Assembly (NCBI RefSeq): GCF_000025265.1
Contig: NC_013739.1
Coordinates: forward strand, 5,628,001-5,692,000
Direction: 5' to 3'
Length of the DNA: 64,000 bases
From: Conexibacter woesei DSM 14684
GTDB taxonomy: Bacteria > Actinomycetota > Thermoleophilia > Solirubrobacterales > Solirubrobacteraceae
Made by a program: the position numbers and the translations under genes. This document shows, in pieces, positions 54,288 to 62,784 of this stretch (the first letter of the stretch is position 1; every line of letters starts with the position of its first letter). The notes under the pieces are model-generated. The model had not been told where the DNA came from, did no database searches, and worked only from the letters and a program-made list of their open reading frames with translations.

Positions 54288-55217
54288 TCAGTGCGACGTC
54301 GCGTCGACGTGGGCGAGCGTGCGACGCAGCCCCTCGTCGAGGTCGACCTCGGGCCCCCATCCGAGCTGCGAGCGAGCGCGACTGGGATCGAGGCAGCTGC
54401 GCGCGACCTCGCCCTGCCGCGCCGGGCTGTGCGTCGGCGTGAGCCCTGCACCCCCGCCGACGCCGTTGAGGTGGTCGACGAGGTCGAGCACCGACGTCTC
54501 GACGCCGCTGCCGATGTTGAACGCTCCGCCCAGCTCCGACGACGCCGCCAGCAGGTTCGCGCGCACGACGTCGCCGACGAAGACGTAGTCGCGGGTCTGC
54601 TCACCGTCGCCGAAGATCGTCGGCGTCGCGCCAGTCGCCAGCGCACCGCAGAAGATCGCGACGACGCCGCCCTCCCCCAGCGGGTCCTGCCGCGGCCCGT
54701 AGACGTTCGAGTAGCGCAGCGCGATCGTCGACAGACCGTGGAGCGCCGAGAAGACGCCGAGGTAGCCCTCCGCCGCGTGCTTGGAGGCGCCGTACGGCGC
54801 CAGCGGCCGCAGCGGCGCGTCCTCGCCCGTCGGCAGCACGTCGGCGTCCCCGTAGATCGCACCGCCGGTCGAGGAGAAGACGACCCGGCGCGCGCCGGCC
54901 GCACGTGCCGCGTTCAGCACGTTGACCGTGCCCTCGACGTTCACGCGCAGGTCCTGCGCGGGGTCCTCGACCGACCGTCGCACGTCGATCTGCGCTGCGA
55001 GGTGGAAGACGACCTCGGGCCGCTCGTGCGCGAACGCGGCGTTCAGCGCGGCGGTGTCGAGGACGTCCAGCTCGTGGAGGCGCGCATCCGCGGCCAGGTT
55101 CTCCCGTCGCCCGGTCGAGAGGTCGTCGACGACCGCGACGGCATGCCCCGCGGCGAGCAGGCCGTCGACCAGGTTCGACCCGATGAAGCCGGCACCGCCG
55201 GTGACGATCGCTCTCAC
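54288..55217 (-). CDS. NAD-dependent sugar-nucleotide epimerase/dehydratase
   Basis: 309 residues, extended SDR. Nucleotide motif RAIVTGGAGFIGSNLVDGLL; catalytic Tyr/Lys in PYGASKHAAEGYLG; and AIYGDADVLPTGEDAPLRPL, ALRYSNVYGPRQDPLGEGGV and GDGEQTRDYVFVGDVVRANL, as in UDP-glucose 4-epimerase-type enzymes. It probably makes a UDP-sugar (e.g. galacto- or glucuronate-type) for the EPS. The ATG start is followed directly by the first strand. Upstream gene is a GNAT; downstream is acyltransferase C. A substrate cannot be fixed by sequence. Confidence 0.93.
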   Translation of the reverse strand: MRAIVTGGAGFIGSNLVDGLLAAGHAVAVVDDLSTGRRENLAADARLHELDVLDTAALNAAFAHERPEVVFHLAAQIDVRRSVEDPAQDLRVNVEGTVNVLNAARAAGARRVVFSSTGGAIYGDADVLPTGEDAPLRPLAPYGASKHAAEGYLGVFSALHGLSTIALRYSNVYGPRQDPLGEGGVVAIFCGALATGATPTIFGDGEQTRDYVFVGDVVRANLLAASSELGGAFNIGSGVETSVLDLVDHLNGVGGGAGLTPTHSPARQGEVARSCLDPSRARSQLGWGPEVDLDEGLRRTLAHVDATSH

Positions 55218-55273
55218 AGGCGCGTCAGCCTACCAACGCGTGCGCGCGCACCGCGCGTCGCACGCCGGCCTGT

Positions 55274-56338
55274 TCACCACCACTCGCCGTCGAGCCGGCT
55301 GAGCAGCGAAGCACGCGTGGGGATCGCCGCGCCGAGCTCGCGGTCGCGCGTGTGCCAGACGAAGCGATCGCCGTAGCCGAGGACGATCACGCGCGCCCGC
55401 AGCGCCTCGTCGAACGACCGCTCTGCGCGCCCGCTGAGCGCCACGCTGCCACGCTCGCGGGCGTCCTCGAAGAGCGCGGCGAGGACGGCGGCGGCGTGCC
55501 GCTCCGACGCGACCAGCTGCACGACTCTTCCGCACCCGCCGGGGTTCAGCAGGTAGGCGAACCAGCCCAGCGGGCGCTCGCCCGCGAAGACGATCCGGCG
55601 CACGACCGTCGCCGCGGCTCTCTGTTCGAGCGCGGGGAAGACCCAGTCGAGGAAGGCGGCGTCGTAGTCGAGCCGCAGCGACCAACCGCCGACGATCGCG
55701 TCGAGGTGCGGCATCAGCGCGGCGGCGGTCAGCTGCTCGGTGCGCGTCGCGAGCGCGTTCGGCTCCGCCCGTCCCGTGATGCGGGTGCCGGCGGCGTGGA
55801 ACGGGATCGCTCCGACCGGCGTCAGCTGGCGGTCGACCGACTGCCCCGACAGCCGCCGCCTGGCGAGGTCGGCGATCCAGCTGGCGGGCCGGAACACCTG
55901 CATCCACTCGAACGAGCGGTAGGCGTCGTCGCCGCCGCCGAGATGGGCCCACATGCGGGCGACGGCGTCCGTCGCGGTGTCGGAGAACGTCAGGTCCTGG
56001 GGCTGACCGAAGAGCTGCCGCAGCAGCCGCAGTCCGGTCGGTCCGCTGCGGTGCTGCCGGTCGACGACGAAGTGCGAGCAGACGGCGGCGCGCAGGCGGC
56101 GGTCCCCGAACCGGATCCGGCGGACGTGCGCGGCGATCAGACCGACCACACGCTCGTCGTCGTCGACTGCGACGAGCGACGGGATCTCCGGATCCACCCA
56201 CGGGTGATCCAGCATCACAGACTGCATGAACGTCGTCTGCCGCTCCCGCGAAACCCTCGCGTAGGAGGGAAACTCGGAGCGGGCAAGCGAGACGACCTGC
56301 GGCATGTCGTCCTGCGTGATCGCGCGAATCCTGACCAT
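55274..56338 (-). CDS. GNAT family N-acetyltransferase
   Basis: 354 residues. The N-terminal ~130 residues form a GNAT domain (VVSLARSEFPSYARVSRERQ, SLVAVDDDERVVGLIAAHVR, AVCSHFVVDRQHRSGPTGLR with an R/Q-x-x-G acetyl-CoA-like loop). The C-terminal half is a second GNAT-like lobe (RIVFAGERPLGWFAYLLNPG, RVVQLVASERHAAAVLAALF). It differs from the three PF13480-like proteins. ATG 56338 (MVRIRAITQDDMPQVVSL) is chosen; a 12-residue longer ATG has no family support. It is divergent from the NAD-synthase-like gene. Confidence 0.82.
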   Translation of the reverse strand: MVRIRAITQDDMPQVVSLARSEFPSYARVSRERQTTFMQSVMLDHPWVDPEIPSLVAVDDDERVVGLIAAHVRRIRFGDRRLRAAVCSHFVVDRQHRSGPTGLRLLRQLFGQPQDLTFSDTATDAVARMWAHLGGGDDAYRSFEWMQVFRPASWIADLARRRLSGQSVDRQLTPVGAIPFHAAGTRITGRAEPNALATRTEQLTAAALMPHLDAIVGGWSLRLDYDAAFLDWVFPALEQRAAATVVRRIVFAGERPLGWFAYLLNPGGCGRVVQLVASERHAAAVLAALFEDARERGSVALSGRAERSFDEALRARVIVLGYGDRFVWHTRDRELGAAIPTRASLLSRLDGEWW

Positions 56339-56521
56339 CAGACCTCGGGGGCTCGAGCTCGGTTCGAGCAGCAAAGGTACAGGGCGCAGGCGGGATTGAA
56401 AGCAGTGTGACCGCGTCCGCGCGCGTCACGCTATGGCGCAAGGACGGTAATGTCGACAGCAATGACACGGCACGTTGGGAGCCCCCCCACCGTCGAAAGC
56501 ACAGCAAACAGGAGCGGGACC

Positions 56522-57499
56522 GTGACCGAGGAAGACGCGAACGGGCCGTTCACGCTCGATGCTGCGACGACGAGCGAACTGCTGGCGAACAGCCTGCGCG
56601 ACGCGGTGCGCGACCTCGGACGGCGCGGCGCGGTCGTCGCGATCTCGGGCGGCATCGACTCGAGCGTCGCGGCCGCGCTGGCGGTCAAGGCGCTCGGCAC
56701 GCGGCACGTGCAGTGCCTGCGGCTGCCGGAGCGCGACATCGGCCAGGGCGCGTCCGACCTCGGGCTGGAGCTGGCCGAGGCGCTCGGCGCGAGATCGATC
56801 GAGGAGTCGATCACGGGCGCGCTCGACGGGCTCGGCTGCTACCGGCGGCGCGACGAGGCGATCCGGCTCGTCTTCCCCGACTACCAGCCCGACTGGAAGC
56901 ACAAGGTCGTGCGCTCGCCCCCGAGCGGCGCGATCATCACCTTCTCGCTCGTCGTCGAGCGGCCCGACGGCGAGACGCTGCGCGCGCCGATGGGCGCCGA
57001 GGCGTACCGCGGGCTGATCGCCGCGACGAACATGAAGCAGCGCGTCCGCAAGCTGCTCGAGTACACCTGGGCCGACCAGCTCGGCTACGCGGTCATCGGC
57101 ACGCCGAACCTGCTCGAGTACGACCAGGGCTTCTTCGTCAAGGGCGGCGACGGCCTCGCCGACGTCAAGCCGATCGCCGGGCTCTACAAGACGCAGGTGT
57201 ACGCGCTCGCGCGCGCACTCGGCGTGCCGGCGTCGATCACCGACCGCACGCCGACGACCGAGACGTTCAGCCTCGCGCAGACGCAGGAGGAGTTCTACTT
57301 CGGGCATCCGTACGAGCGGATGGACCTGTTGCTGTGGAACCACACCAACGGCGTGCCCGCGGCGGAGGCGGCGCCCGCGGCCGGCATCCCGGTCGAGGCC
57401 GTCGAGGCCGCGTACTGGGAGATCGAGCGCCGGCGCGAGGCGACGCGCTACCTCCACGCCGAGCCCGTCCTGCTCGAAGTCGCCGCACAGAAGCACTGA
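56522..57499 (+). CDS. NAD-synthase-like ATP-pyrophosphatase (EPS-locus paralogue)
   Basis: 325 residues of the NadE/PP-loop fold. PP-loop VAISGGIDSSVAAALAVKAL (SGGIDS at 42-47), then QRVRKLLEYTWADQL, VIGTPNLLEYDQGFFVKGGD, GLADVKPIAGLYKTQVYALA and TTETFSLAQTQEEFYFGHPY. True NadE amidates deamido-NAD. Here the neighbours are an amidotransferase, an ACP and an acyl-AMP ligase, so a different carboxylate substrate is likely. GTG 56522 follows AGGAG with 7-nt spacing. ATG 56450 would add 24 unconserved residues. Stop is one base before the next gene start. Confidence 0.8.
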   Translation: MTEEDANGPFTLDAATTSELLANSLRDAVRDLGRRGAVVAISGGIDSSVAAALAVKALGTRHVQCLRLPERDIGQGASDLGLELAEALGARSIEESITGALDGLGCYRRRDEAIRLVFPDYQPDWKHKVVRSPPSGAIITFSLVVERPDGETLRAPMGAEAYRGLIAATNMKQRVRKLLEYTWADQLGYAVIGTPNLLEYDQGFFVKGGDGLADVKPIAGLYKTQVYALARALGVPASITDRTPTTETFSLAQTQEEFYFGHPYERMDLLLWNHTNGVPAAEAAPAAGIPVEAVEAAYWEIERRREATRYLHAEPVLLEVAAQKH

Positions 57500-57500
57500 C

Positions 57501-59474
57501 ATGTGCGGGATCGCCGGCGTCGTCTGGGAGGACCCTGAGGCCGATGTCGGCGAAGCGGCGTTGCGGCGGATGGCCGCGGCGCTGCGCCACCGCGGGCCCG
57601 ACGGCTTCGGCCTCGCCCGCACGCCCGGCGCCGGCTTCGTCTCGACGCGGCTCGCGATCTTCGACATACCCGGCGGCTGGCAGCCGATGCGGACCGGTCC
57701 GGACGGGTCCCTGATCGTCTACAACGGCGAGGTCTACAACCACCCCGAGCTGCGCGCCGGCCTCGAGCGCGACAGCCGCCGCTTCGCGACGGGCACCGAC
57801 ACCGAGGTCGTGATGCGGCTGCTCGAACGCGACGGCCCCGCGGCGCTCGAGCTGCTCAACGGCCAGTTCGCGCTCGCGTGGTGGGAGCCGGAGCCGCGCC
57901 GCCTCACGCTCGTGCGCGACCGCTTCGGCGTGCGACCGCTGCACTGGGCGCCGCTGCCGGGCGGCGGCATCGCGTTCGGCTCGGAGGCGAAGGCGCTGTT
58001 CGCCTCCGGCGAGGTCGCGCCCGCGCCCGACCTCGCCGGCCTCGACGACGTCTTCACGCTGTGGGGCGCACGGCCGCCGCGCAGCGTCTTTGCCGGCGTC
58101 CACCAGGTGCCGCCGGGCGGGCTGGTCGTGTGGGAGCGCGGCCGCGTCGTCGCGGAGCGCCGCTGGTGGCGACCCGACTACGCGCCGCGCGACACCGAGC
58201 CCGAGCAGCTCGAGCAGCTGCTGGAGGACAGCGTGCGGCTGCGGCTGCGCGCCGACGTGCCGGTCGGCTGCTACCTCTCGGGCGGTCTCGACTCCAGCCT
58301 GATCACCGCGCTCGCCCAGCGCGTCAGCGACCACCAGCTGCGGACGTTCTCGGTCGCCTTCCGCGACCCGCGCTACGACGAGCGCGGCTTCCAGCAGCAG
58401 GTCGCGGCGCAGCTCGGGACGCAGCACCACGCGATCGAGATCGGGCCACGCGAGGTCTCCGACGCGTTCGCCGACGTCGTCTGGCACTGCGAGACGCCGA
58501 TCGTCCGGACCGCGCCCGTCCCGCTCGGGCTGCTCGCACGGCTCGCACGCGAGCACGACATCACGGTCGTCGCGACCGGTGAGGGCGCTGACGAGCTGTA
58601 CTGGGGCTACGACCTCTTCAAGGAGACCGCGCTGCGCGACCTGTACGCGAGCGAGCCGGAGCGCGCGCGAGAGCTGCTCGACGGGCTCTACCCGTACCTC
58701 GAGGGGTCCGCGGCGCAGCGCGGACCGGCGTGGAGCCGCTTCTTCTTCGAGGCCGGCGCGGTCGACGACCCGCTCTTCTCGCACCAGCCGCGGATCGCGG
58801 CGACCGGCGTCGTGAAGGCGTTCTACCGCCCGGAGGTCGCGGCCGAGCTGGCCGCGCAGGACCCGCTCGCGCAGCTGCGCGACAGCCTGCCGGCGGAGTT
58901 CGGACGCTGGAGCAGACTGGAGCGCGCCGCCTACCTCGAGGTCACGACGCTGCTGTCGCCGTACCTGCTCGCCGCGCAGGGCGACCGCGTCGCGATGGCG
59001 CACGGCGTCGAGGGCCGCTACCCGTTCCTCGACCACCGCGTCTTCGAGCACGCCGTCGCGCTGCCGCCCGCGCGCAAGCTCGACGGGCTGCGCGAGAAGG
59101 CCGAGCTGAAGCAGCTCGCGGGACGGCTGCTGCCGGCCGGCATCGCCGAGCGCACCAAGCAGCCGTACCGCGCGCCCGAGGTGGCGCCGTTCTTCGGCGA
59201 GGGCGCGCCGGAGTGGGTCGAGGAGCGGCTCTCGCCCACGGCGATCGAGGAGGTCGGGATCTTCGAGTCCCAGCGCGTGCAGGCGCTGCTGGCGCGCTGC
59301 CGCGCCGGCCGCGCGAACAGCTTCCGCGAAGGGATGGCGCTCGTCGGGGTCCTCTCGACGCAGGTCTGGCACGCGCGCTACTGCAGTTCCGGCGTCGCCT
59401 ATCCGATGGAACGGGGGGAACCGCGGGTCTCGATCGACATCAGTGTGGAATCGCGAACGGAGACGAATGCATGA
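57501..59474 (+). CDS. Asparagine-synthase-like glutamine amidotransferase 2
   Basis: 657 residues, AsnB-type. Catalytic Cys2 (MCGIAGVVWE), AALRHRGPDGFGL, VYNGEVYNHPELRAGLERD, LTLVRDRFGVRPLHWAPLPG; synthetase PP-loop SGGLDS at 260-265, VVATGEGADELYWGYDLFKE and GVEGRYPFLDHRVFEHAVAL. A C-terminal extension of ~60 residues follows RANSFREGMALVGVLSTQV and is not part of the classical enzyme. It supplies ammonia to an acyl-adenylate, perhaps of the neighbouring NadE-like or ACP-bound substrate. Separated by one base from the NadE-like gene, ATGA overlap with the ACP gene. Confidence 0.9.
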   Translation: MCGIAGVVWEDPEADVGEAALRRMAAALRHRGPDGFGLARTPGAGFVSTRLAIFDIPGGWQPMRTGPDGSLIVYNGEVYNHPELRAGLERDSRRFATGTDTEVVMRLLERDGPAALELLNGQFALAWWEPEPRRLTLVRDRFGVRPLHWAPLPGGGIAFGSEAKALFASGEVAPAPDLAGLDDVFTLWGARPPRSVFAGVHQVPPGGLVVWERGRVVAERRWWRPDYAPRDTEPEQLEQLLEDSVRLRLRADVPVGCYLSGGLDSSLITALAQRVSDHQLRTFSVAFRDPRYDERGFQQQVAAQLGTQHHAIEIGPREVSDAFADVVWHCETPIVRTAPVPLGLLARLAREHDITVVATGEGADELYWGYDLFKETALRDLYASEPERARELLDGLYPYLEGSAAQRGPAWSRFFFEAGAVDDPLFSHQPRIAATGVVKAFYRPEVAAELAAQDPLAQLRDSLPAEFGRWSRLERAAYLEVTTLLSPYLLAAQGDRVAMAHGVEGRYPFLDHRVFEHAVALPPARKLDGLREKAELKQLAGRLLPAGIAERTKQPYRAPEVAPFFGEGAPEWVEERLSPTAIEEVGIFESQRVQALLARCRAGRANSFREGMALVGVLSTQVWHARYCSSGVAYPMERGEPRVSIDISVESRTETNA

Positions 59475-59743
59475 CGGGCACCCAAGAGAGCAGCGCCACC
59501 GTGCGCAGCCAGCTGAAGAGCTACATCGACGAGGCGTTCCTCTACCTCCATCCCGGACTCGAGCTGAACGACGGCGACAGCTTCCTCGAGCTGGGCGTGA
59601 TCGACTCGCTCGGCTTCGTCGAGCTGGTCGAAGAGGTGCAGCAGCGCTACGGGATCAGCGTGAGCGACGTTGACATAACCGAGGAGAACTTCGGCTCGAT
59701 CGACGCGCTCGTGGCGTTCATCGAGGCCAAGCGCGCCGCATGA
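59471..59743 (+). CDS. Acyl carrier protein
   Basis: 90 residues, four-helix ACP. The phosphopantetheine site is Ser46 in GVIDSLGFVELVEEVQQ (DSL motif). It also shows DEAFLYLHPGLELNDGDSFL and the acidic recognition helix, ending SIDALVAFIEAKRAA. It should carry an acyl or amino-acyl group loaded by the AMP ligase directly downstream (ATGA overlap at both ends). This is not the fatty-acid AcpP, which is shorter and acts elsewhere. No phosphopantetheinyl transferase gene is in the window. Confidence 0.93.
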   Translation: MTGTQESSATVRSQLKSYIDEAFLYLHPGLELNDGDSFLELGVIDSLGFVELVEEVQQRYGISVSDVDITEENFGSIDALVAFIEAKRAA

Positions 59744-61305
59744 CCTGGCGGCGGCTGCTCGACGACGACGTGCGGGCCGCCGCGGCGGCACGGCCGCACG
59801 ACGCCGCCGTCGTCGCCACGACGCCGCTGACCTACGCGCAGCTCGACCGCGCCGCCGACGGCTTCGCCGCCGCTCTCCGCGCACGCGGGCTCGCACGCGG
59901 TGACCGCGTCGCGATCGTGATGGCGAACGCGAGCGAGACGGTCGCCTCGCTCTACGGCTGCTGGCGCGCCGGCGCCGCGGTCGTCCCGCTGAACCCGTCG
60001 ATCAAGGCCGACAAGCTCGGCCGCGTGCTGGCGCACTGCGAGGCGAGCGCCGTCGTCTGCGACGAGCCGCTCGCCGCGACCGCCGAGGCCGCCCGCGCGC
60101 ACGCGCCGAGCGTCCGCGCCGTCGTCGCGGTCCCCCGCAGCGGCGCGTTCGAGACGCTGTTCGCGGGCGAGGGAGCGGGCGGCGGCGGCGCGCCCCTGAG
60201 CGAGGAGCTTGCGCTCGTGCTCTACACCTCCGGCTCCACCGGCGAGCCGAAGGGCGCGATGCTGACGCACGCGAACGTGCGCTTCGCCGTCGACTCGATC
60301 GTCGAGTACCTCGAGCTGACGGCGGAGGACCGCGTCCTGTCGGTGCTGCCGCTGTCGTTCGGCTACGGCCTCTCGCAGCTGCTGACGTGCGTCCGCGCCG
60401 GTGCGACGCTCGTGCTCGAACGCGGCTTCGCGTTCCCGGGCCGGGTCGTCGAGCTGTTCGAGCGCGAGCGCGTGACCGGCTTCGCCGCCGTGCCGACGAT
60501 CTTCCAGGTGCTGACGTCGCTGTCCGGGCTCGCCGAGCGCGAGCTGCCGCACCTGCGCTTCCTGACGAACGCCGGCGCCGGGCTCTCCAGCGAGGCGCTC
60601 GCCGCCGTCCGGCGCACGTTCGCGGGCGCCCGGCTCTACTCGATGTACGGCCAGACCGAGTGCATCCGCATCAGCTACCTGCCGCCGGACCAGCTCGACG
60701 TCCGTCCCGACTCTGTCGGCGTCGCGATCCCCGGGACGGAGGTGTGGATCGAGGACGAGCACGGGCGCGAGGTCCCGCACGGGGAGGTCGGCGAGCTGAT
60801 GGTGCGCGGCGCGCACGTGATGCAGGGGTACTGGCAGGCGGACGCGCTGACCGCCGACCGGCTGCGCCCGGGACGCTGGCCGTGGGAGCGCGTGATGGCG
60901 ACCGGCGATCTCTTCCGCCGCGACGAGGAGGGCTTCCTCTACTTCGTCAGCCGCCGCGACGACATCATCAAGTCCCGCGGCGAGAAGGTCGCGCCGCGCG
61001 AGGTCGAGGAGGTGCTGATCGCCGCGAGCGGCGTGGCGGCAGCGATCGTCGCGGGCGTCCCCGACAGACTGCTCGGCCAGGCCGTCTGCGCGTTCGTGAT
61101 CGCCGACGACGGCGCGGAGCTGGACCCCGTCGCGCTGCGGCGGCACTGCGCGATGCGGCTGGAGGACTACATGGTCCCCCAGCACGTCGTCGTGCGCGAG
61201 GACGTGCCGACGACGCCGAACGGCAAGGTCGACCGCCGCGCGCTCGTGCGCGAGTACCTCGCCGCCGTGACGCCCGAGGACACGTCGCACTCGCCGCGCG
61301 TCTAG
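59740..61305 (+). CDS. Acyl-AMP ligase (ANL family, ACP-loading)
   Basis: 521 residues of the acyl-adenylate-forming superfamily. Core motifs: LYTSGSTGEPKGAMLTHANV (P-loop at 161-172), LPLSFGYGLSQLLTCVRAGA, YSMYGQTECIRISYLPPDQL, WERVMATGDLFRRDEEGFLY, RRDDIIKSRGEKVAPREVEE and the C-terminal catalytic Lys in PTTPNGKVDRRALV. It activates a carboxylic acid as acyl-AMP and most likely transfers it to the coupled ACP. It resembles the acyl-CoA ligases reported with exosortase-A EPS loci. Last gene of the module; tRNA-Val follows 14 bp later. Confidence 0.93.
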   Translation: MTWRRLLDDDVRAAAAARPHDAAVVATTPLTYAQLDRAADGFAAALRARGLARGDRVAIVMANASETVASLYGCWRAGAAVVPLNPSIKADKLGRVLAHCEASAVVCDEPLAATAEAARAHAPSVRAVVAVPRSGAFETLFAGEGAGGGGAPLSEELALVLYTSGSTGEPKGAMLTHANVRFAVDSIVEYLELTAEDRVLSVLPLSFGYGLSQLLTCVRAGATLVLERGFAFPGRVVELFERERVTGFAAVPTIFQVLTSLSGLAERELPHLRFLTNAGAGLSSEALAAVRRTFAGARLYSMYGQTECIRISYLPPDQLDVRPDSVGVAIPGTEVWIEDEHGREVPHGEVGELMVRGAHVMQGYWQADALTADRLRPGRWPWERVMATGDLFRRDEEGFLYFVSRRDDIIKSRGEKVAPREVEEVLIAASGVAAAIVAGVPDRLLGQAVCAFVIADDGAELDPVALRRHCAMRLEDYMVPQHVVVREDVPTTPNGKVDRRALVREYLAAVTPEDTSHSPRV

Positions 61306-61319
61306 AATGTCGCCCACCC

Positions 61320-61391
61320 GGACGCGTAGCTCAGTGGGAGAGCGCTCGCTTCACACGCGAGAGGTCGGTGGTTCGAAACCACCCGCGTCCA
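61320..61391 (+). tRNA. tRNA-Val (CAC)
   Basis: 72 nt. Acceptor stem GGACGCG / CGCGTCC with discriminator A; D arm TAGCTCAGTGGGAGAGC; anticodon stem CTCGC / GCGAG with loop TTCACAC, anticodon CAC reading GTG. The T arm is GGTGG-TTCGAAA-CCACC. CCA is not encoded. It lies directly after the AMP ligase gene, possibly on the same transcript. The 3' end overlaps the first base of the possible ATG of the next small protein. Confidence 0.97.
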
Positions 61392-61393
61392 TG

Positions 61394-61702
61394 ATGTCCG
61401 AGCGTCCAACGCGTCGAGCTGGATCGGTTCGGCAGCGCGAAGGCGCCGCGCCGCAGAGAGCGGAGCCGGCGTCGGCTGCCCCGTCTCCGCGGCGGCCGGC
61501 CGCGACCGACCCGCCGCCGCCGCTCCGGTGGCACGACCTGCTGTCGCTGCGCATCTGGATTCGCGCGCTCCTGCTCGGCGTCGTCGCCGGCGGCGTCGCG
61601 TTCCTGCTGTGGAAGCCGCTCGCAGGCCCGGTCGCGGGCGTCGTCATCGCGTTCACGATCCTCGCGTCCGCGAGCCCGGATTCGACCAGCCGCTCGTCGT
61701 AG
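61394..61702 (+). CDS. Small membrane protein, unknown function
   Basis: 102 residues from ATG 61394. Basic, Pro/Ala-rich N-terminus (SERPTRRAGSVRQREG, AAPSPRRPAATDPPPPLRWH), then about two hydrophobic helices (IWIRALLLGVVAGGVAFLLW, LAGPVAGVVIAFTILASASP). Third codon positions are strongly GC-rich, consistent with coding. The ATG at 61391 (first base shared with the tRNA) is an alternative. No Shine-Dalgarno is evident because the upstream sequence is the tRNA T arm. I do not recognise a family. A strong terminator lies about 115 bp downstream. Confidence 0.5.
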   Translation: MSERPTRRAGSVRQREGAAPQRAEPASAAPSPRRPAATDPPPPLRWHDLLSLRIWIRALLLGVVAGGVAFLLWKPLAGPVAGVVIAFTILASASPDSTSRSS

Positions 61703-61816
61703 GCCTCCGGCGGCGCACCGTCTGCGCACACGGCGCACGGCGCCCCGCAAACCTTCGCCATCTGGCCAAGGAGACCGGCGCGGCGCTGCCGCATCATGCT
61801 TTCCATCTCCTCCTCT

Positions 61817-61852
61817 GAAGGGCCGGGTCACGGAAACGGGGCCCGGCCCTTC
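61817..61852. terminator. Strong terminator hairpin
   Basis: GAAGGGCCGGG and CCCGGCCCTTC form a perfect 11-bp stem with a 14-nt loop, followed on the plus strand by GTCTTTTC. It sits between the plus-strand small protein and the converging secreted-protein gene, so it may end both transcripts. Confidence 0.85.
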
Positions 61853-61875
61853 GTCTTTTCGTCGCGGCTTCGGCG

Positions 61876-62706
61876 CTACTCCTCCGAGCCCGTCACCGAC
61901 GGCGGGAACTCCGGCCCGAACGGCGGTGCGGTGCCGCAGCCGAGGCGCGAATCTATCGTCTGCGACGGGATCCCCCGGAAGCTGAACTGGCTGCGGGTGA
62001 TCACGAGCGCGCCCGGCGGACAGGTCATCGCCTCGATGAACCCGCGCTTGACCGTGCGGCCTCGCTCTCTCGTGGTCACGGTCATGCCGCCGACCTTCGC
62101 CTTGAACTGTCTCAGCGACGTGACCATGCCGTCGGTCAGCTCCTGCAGGCCCTCCGGGATCGGCAGCGTGAGCCGGAAGCCGTAGTTGCGGTTGCCGCGC
62201 AGCTGCTCGAATCTCGCGTCGATCATCTGGCGGATCAAGACGGGGTTGTCGCAGGAGAAATAGAACAGCATCGATCTGCCGCGCGGCCCGTTGTAGACGT
62301 CCATCCGCAGTCTCGCCGTCACCGAGATCGCGGTCCCGAACGCGTAGCCGCTGCCGATCTTCGAGCCGCGCGGACAGGCGCTCGGTCTGCCGCGCATCCG
62401 CTCCAGTCTGCGCGGGTCGCAGCTCGGGAAGTAGGCGCCGTTCACGCGCGCGCCGTGCGTGAACTCCATGACGATTCTCGTCGCGGTGGCGGGGAAGCGC
62501 CCGTCGATGTCGTCGCCGACGACGCGGCCCTCCATCGTGAGCGCGACGTTCTGCGGCGTCGTCGGGAAGCCAGTGATCGCGGGCGTGACCGCGCCGCTGA
62601 TCGCGACCGCGGTTCTGGCGCTCGCCGGAGCGGCGGTCGCGATCAGGGCGCACGCCGTTGCGAGCACGAGTGGGCGGGCCGGCCCGCCGCTTCGGAAAAC
62701 ACGCAT
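61876..62706 (-). CDS. Secreted protein of Thermoleophilia type, unknown function
   Basis: 276 residues with a typical signal peptide (RPLVLATACALIATAAPASA, cleavage near ASA-RT). Mature part beta-rich: VALTMEGRVVGDDIDGRFP, FTHGARVNGAYFPSCDPRRL, then the recurrent CPRGSKIGSGYAFGT, DVYNGPRGRSMLFYFSCDN and a C-terminal TVTTRERGRTVKRGFIEAM, TCPPGALVITRSQFSF. Several cysteines suggest disulfides. I recall proteins with the CPxGSKIG element in this bacterial group, with no known function. ATG start. Convergent on the small membrane protein with a terminator between, divergent from the fatty acid hydroxylase. Confidence 0.78.
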   Translation of the reverse strand: MRVFRSGGPARPLVLATACALIATAAPASARTAVAISGAVTPAITGFPTTPQNVALTMEGRVVGDDIDGRFPATATRIVMEFTHGARVNGAYFPSCDPRRLERMRGRPSACPRGSKIGSGYAFGTAISVTARLRMDVYNGPRGRSMLFYFSCDNPVLIRQMIDARFEQLRGNRNYGFRLTLPIPEGLQELTDGMVTSLRQFKAKVGGMTVTTRERGRTVKRGFIEAMTCPPGALVITRSQFSFRGIPSQTIDSRLGCGTAPPFGPEFPPSVTGSEE

Positions 62707-62784
62707 GTACCGAGCGTAACTGAACCCCCCCGTTCAGTGGGACTTCCCGTCAGGCTGCGGACGCTGCGATATCTTGCGTAACGC

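Noticed and set aside
61320-61391. tRNA-Val as an integration site at the edge of an EPS island.
   Set aside because: No integrase gene and no second copy of the tRNA 3' half were seen in the window, and base composition does not change at this point.
61351-61806. Minus-strand Cys-containing frame (MAKVCGAPCAVCAD) opposite the tRNA and small membrane protein.
   Set aside because: The frame runs into the tRNA gene and lacks a Shine-Dalgarno; the three cysteines alone are not enough to call a gene.
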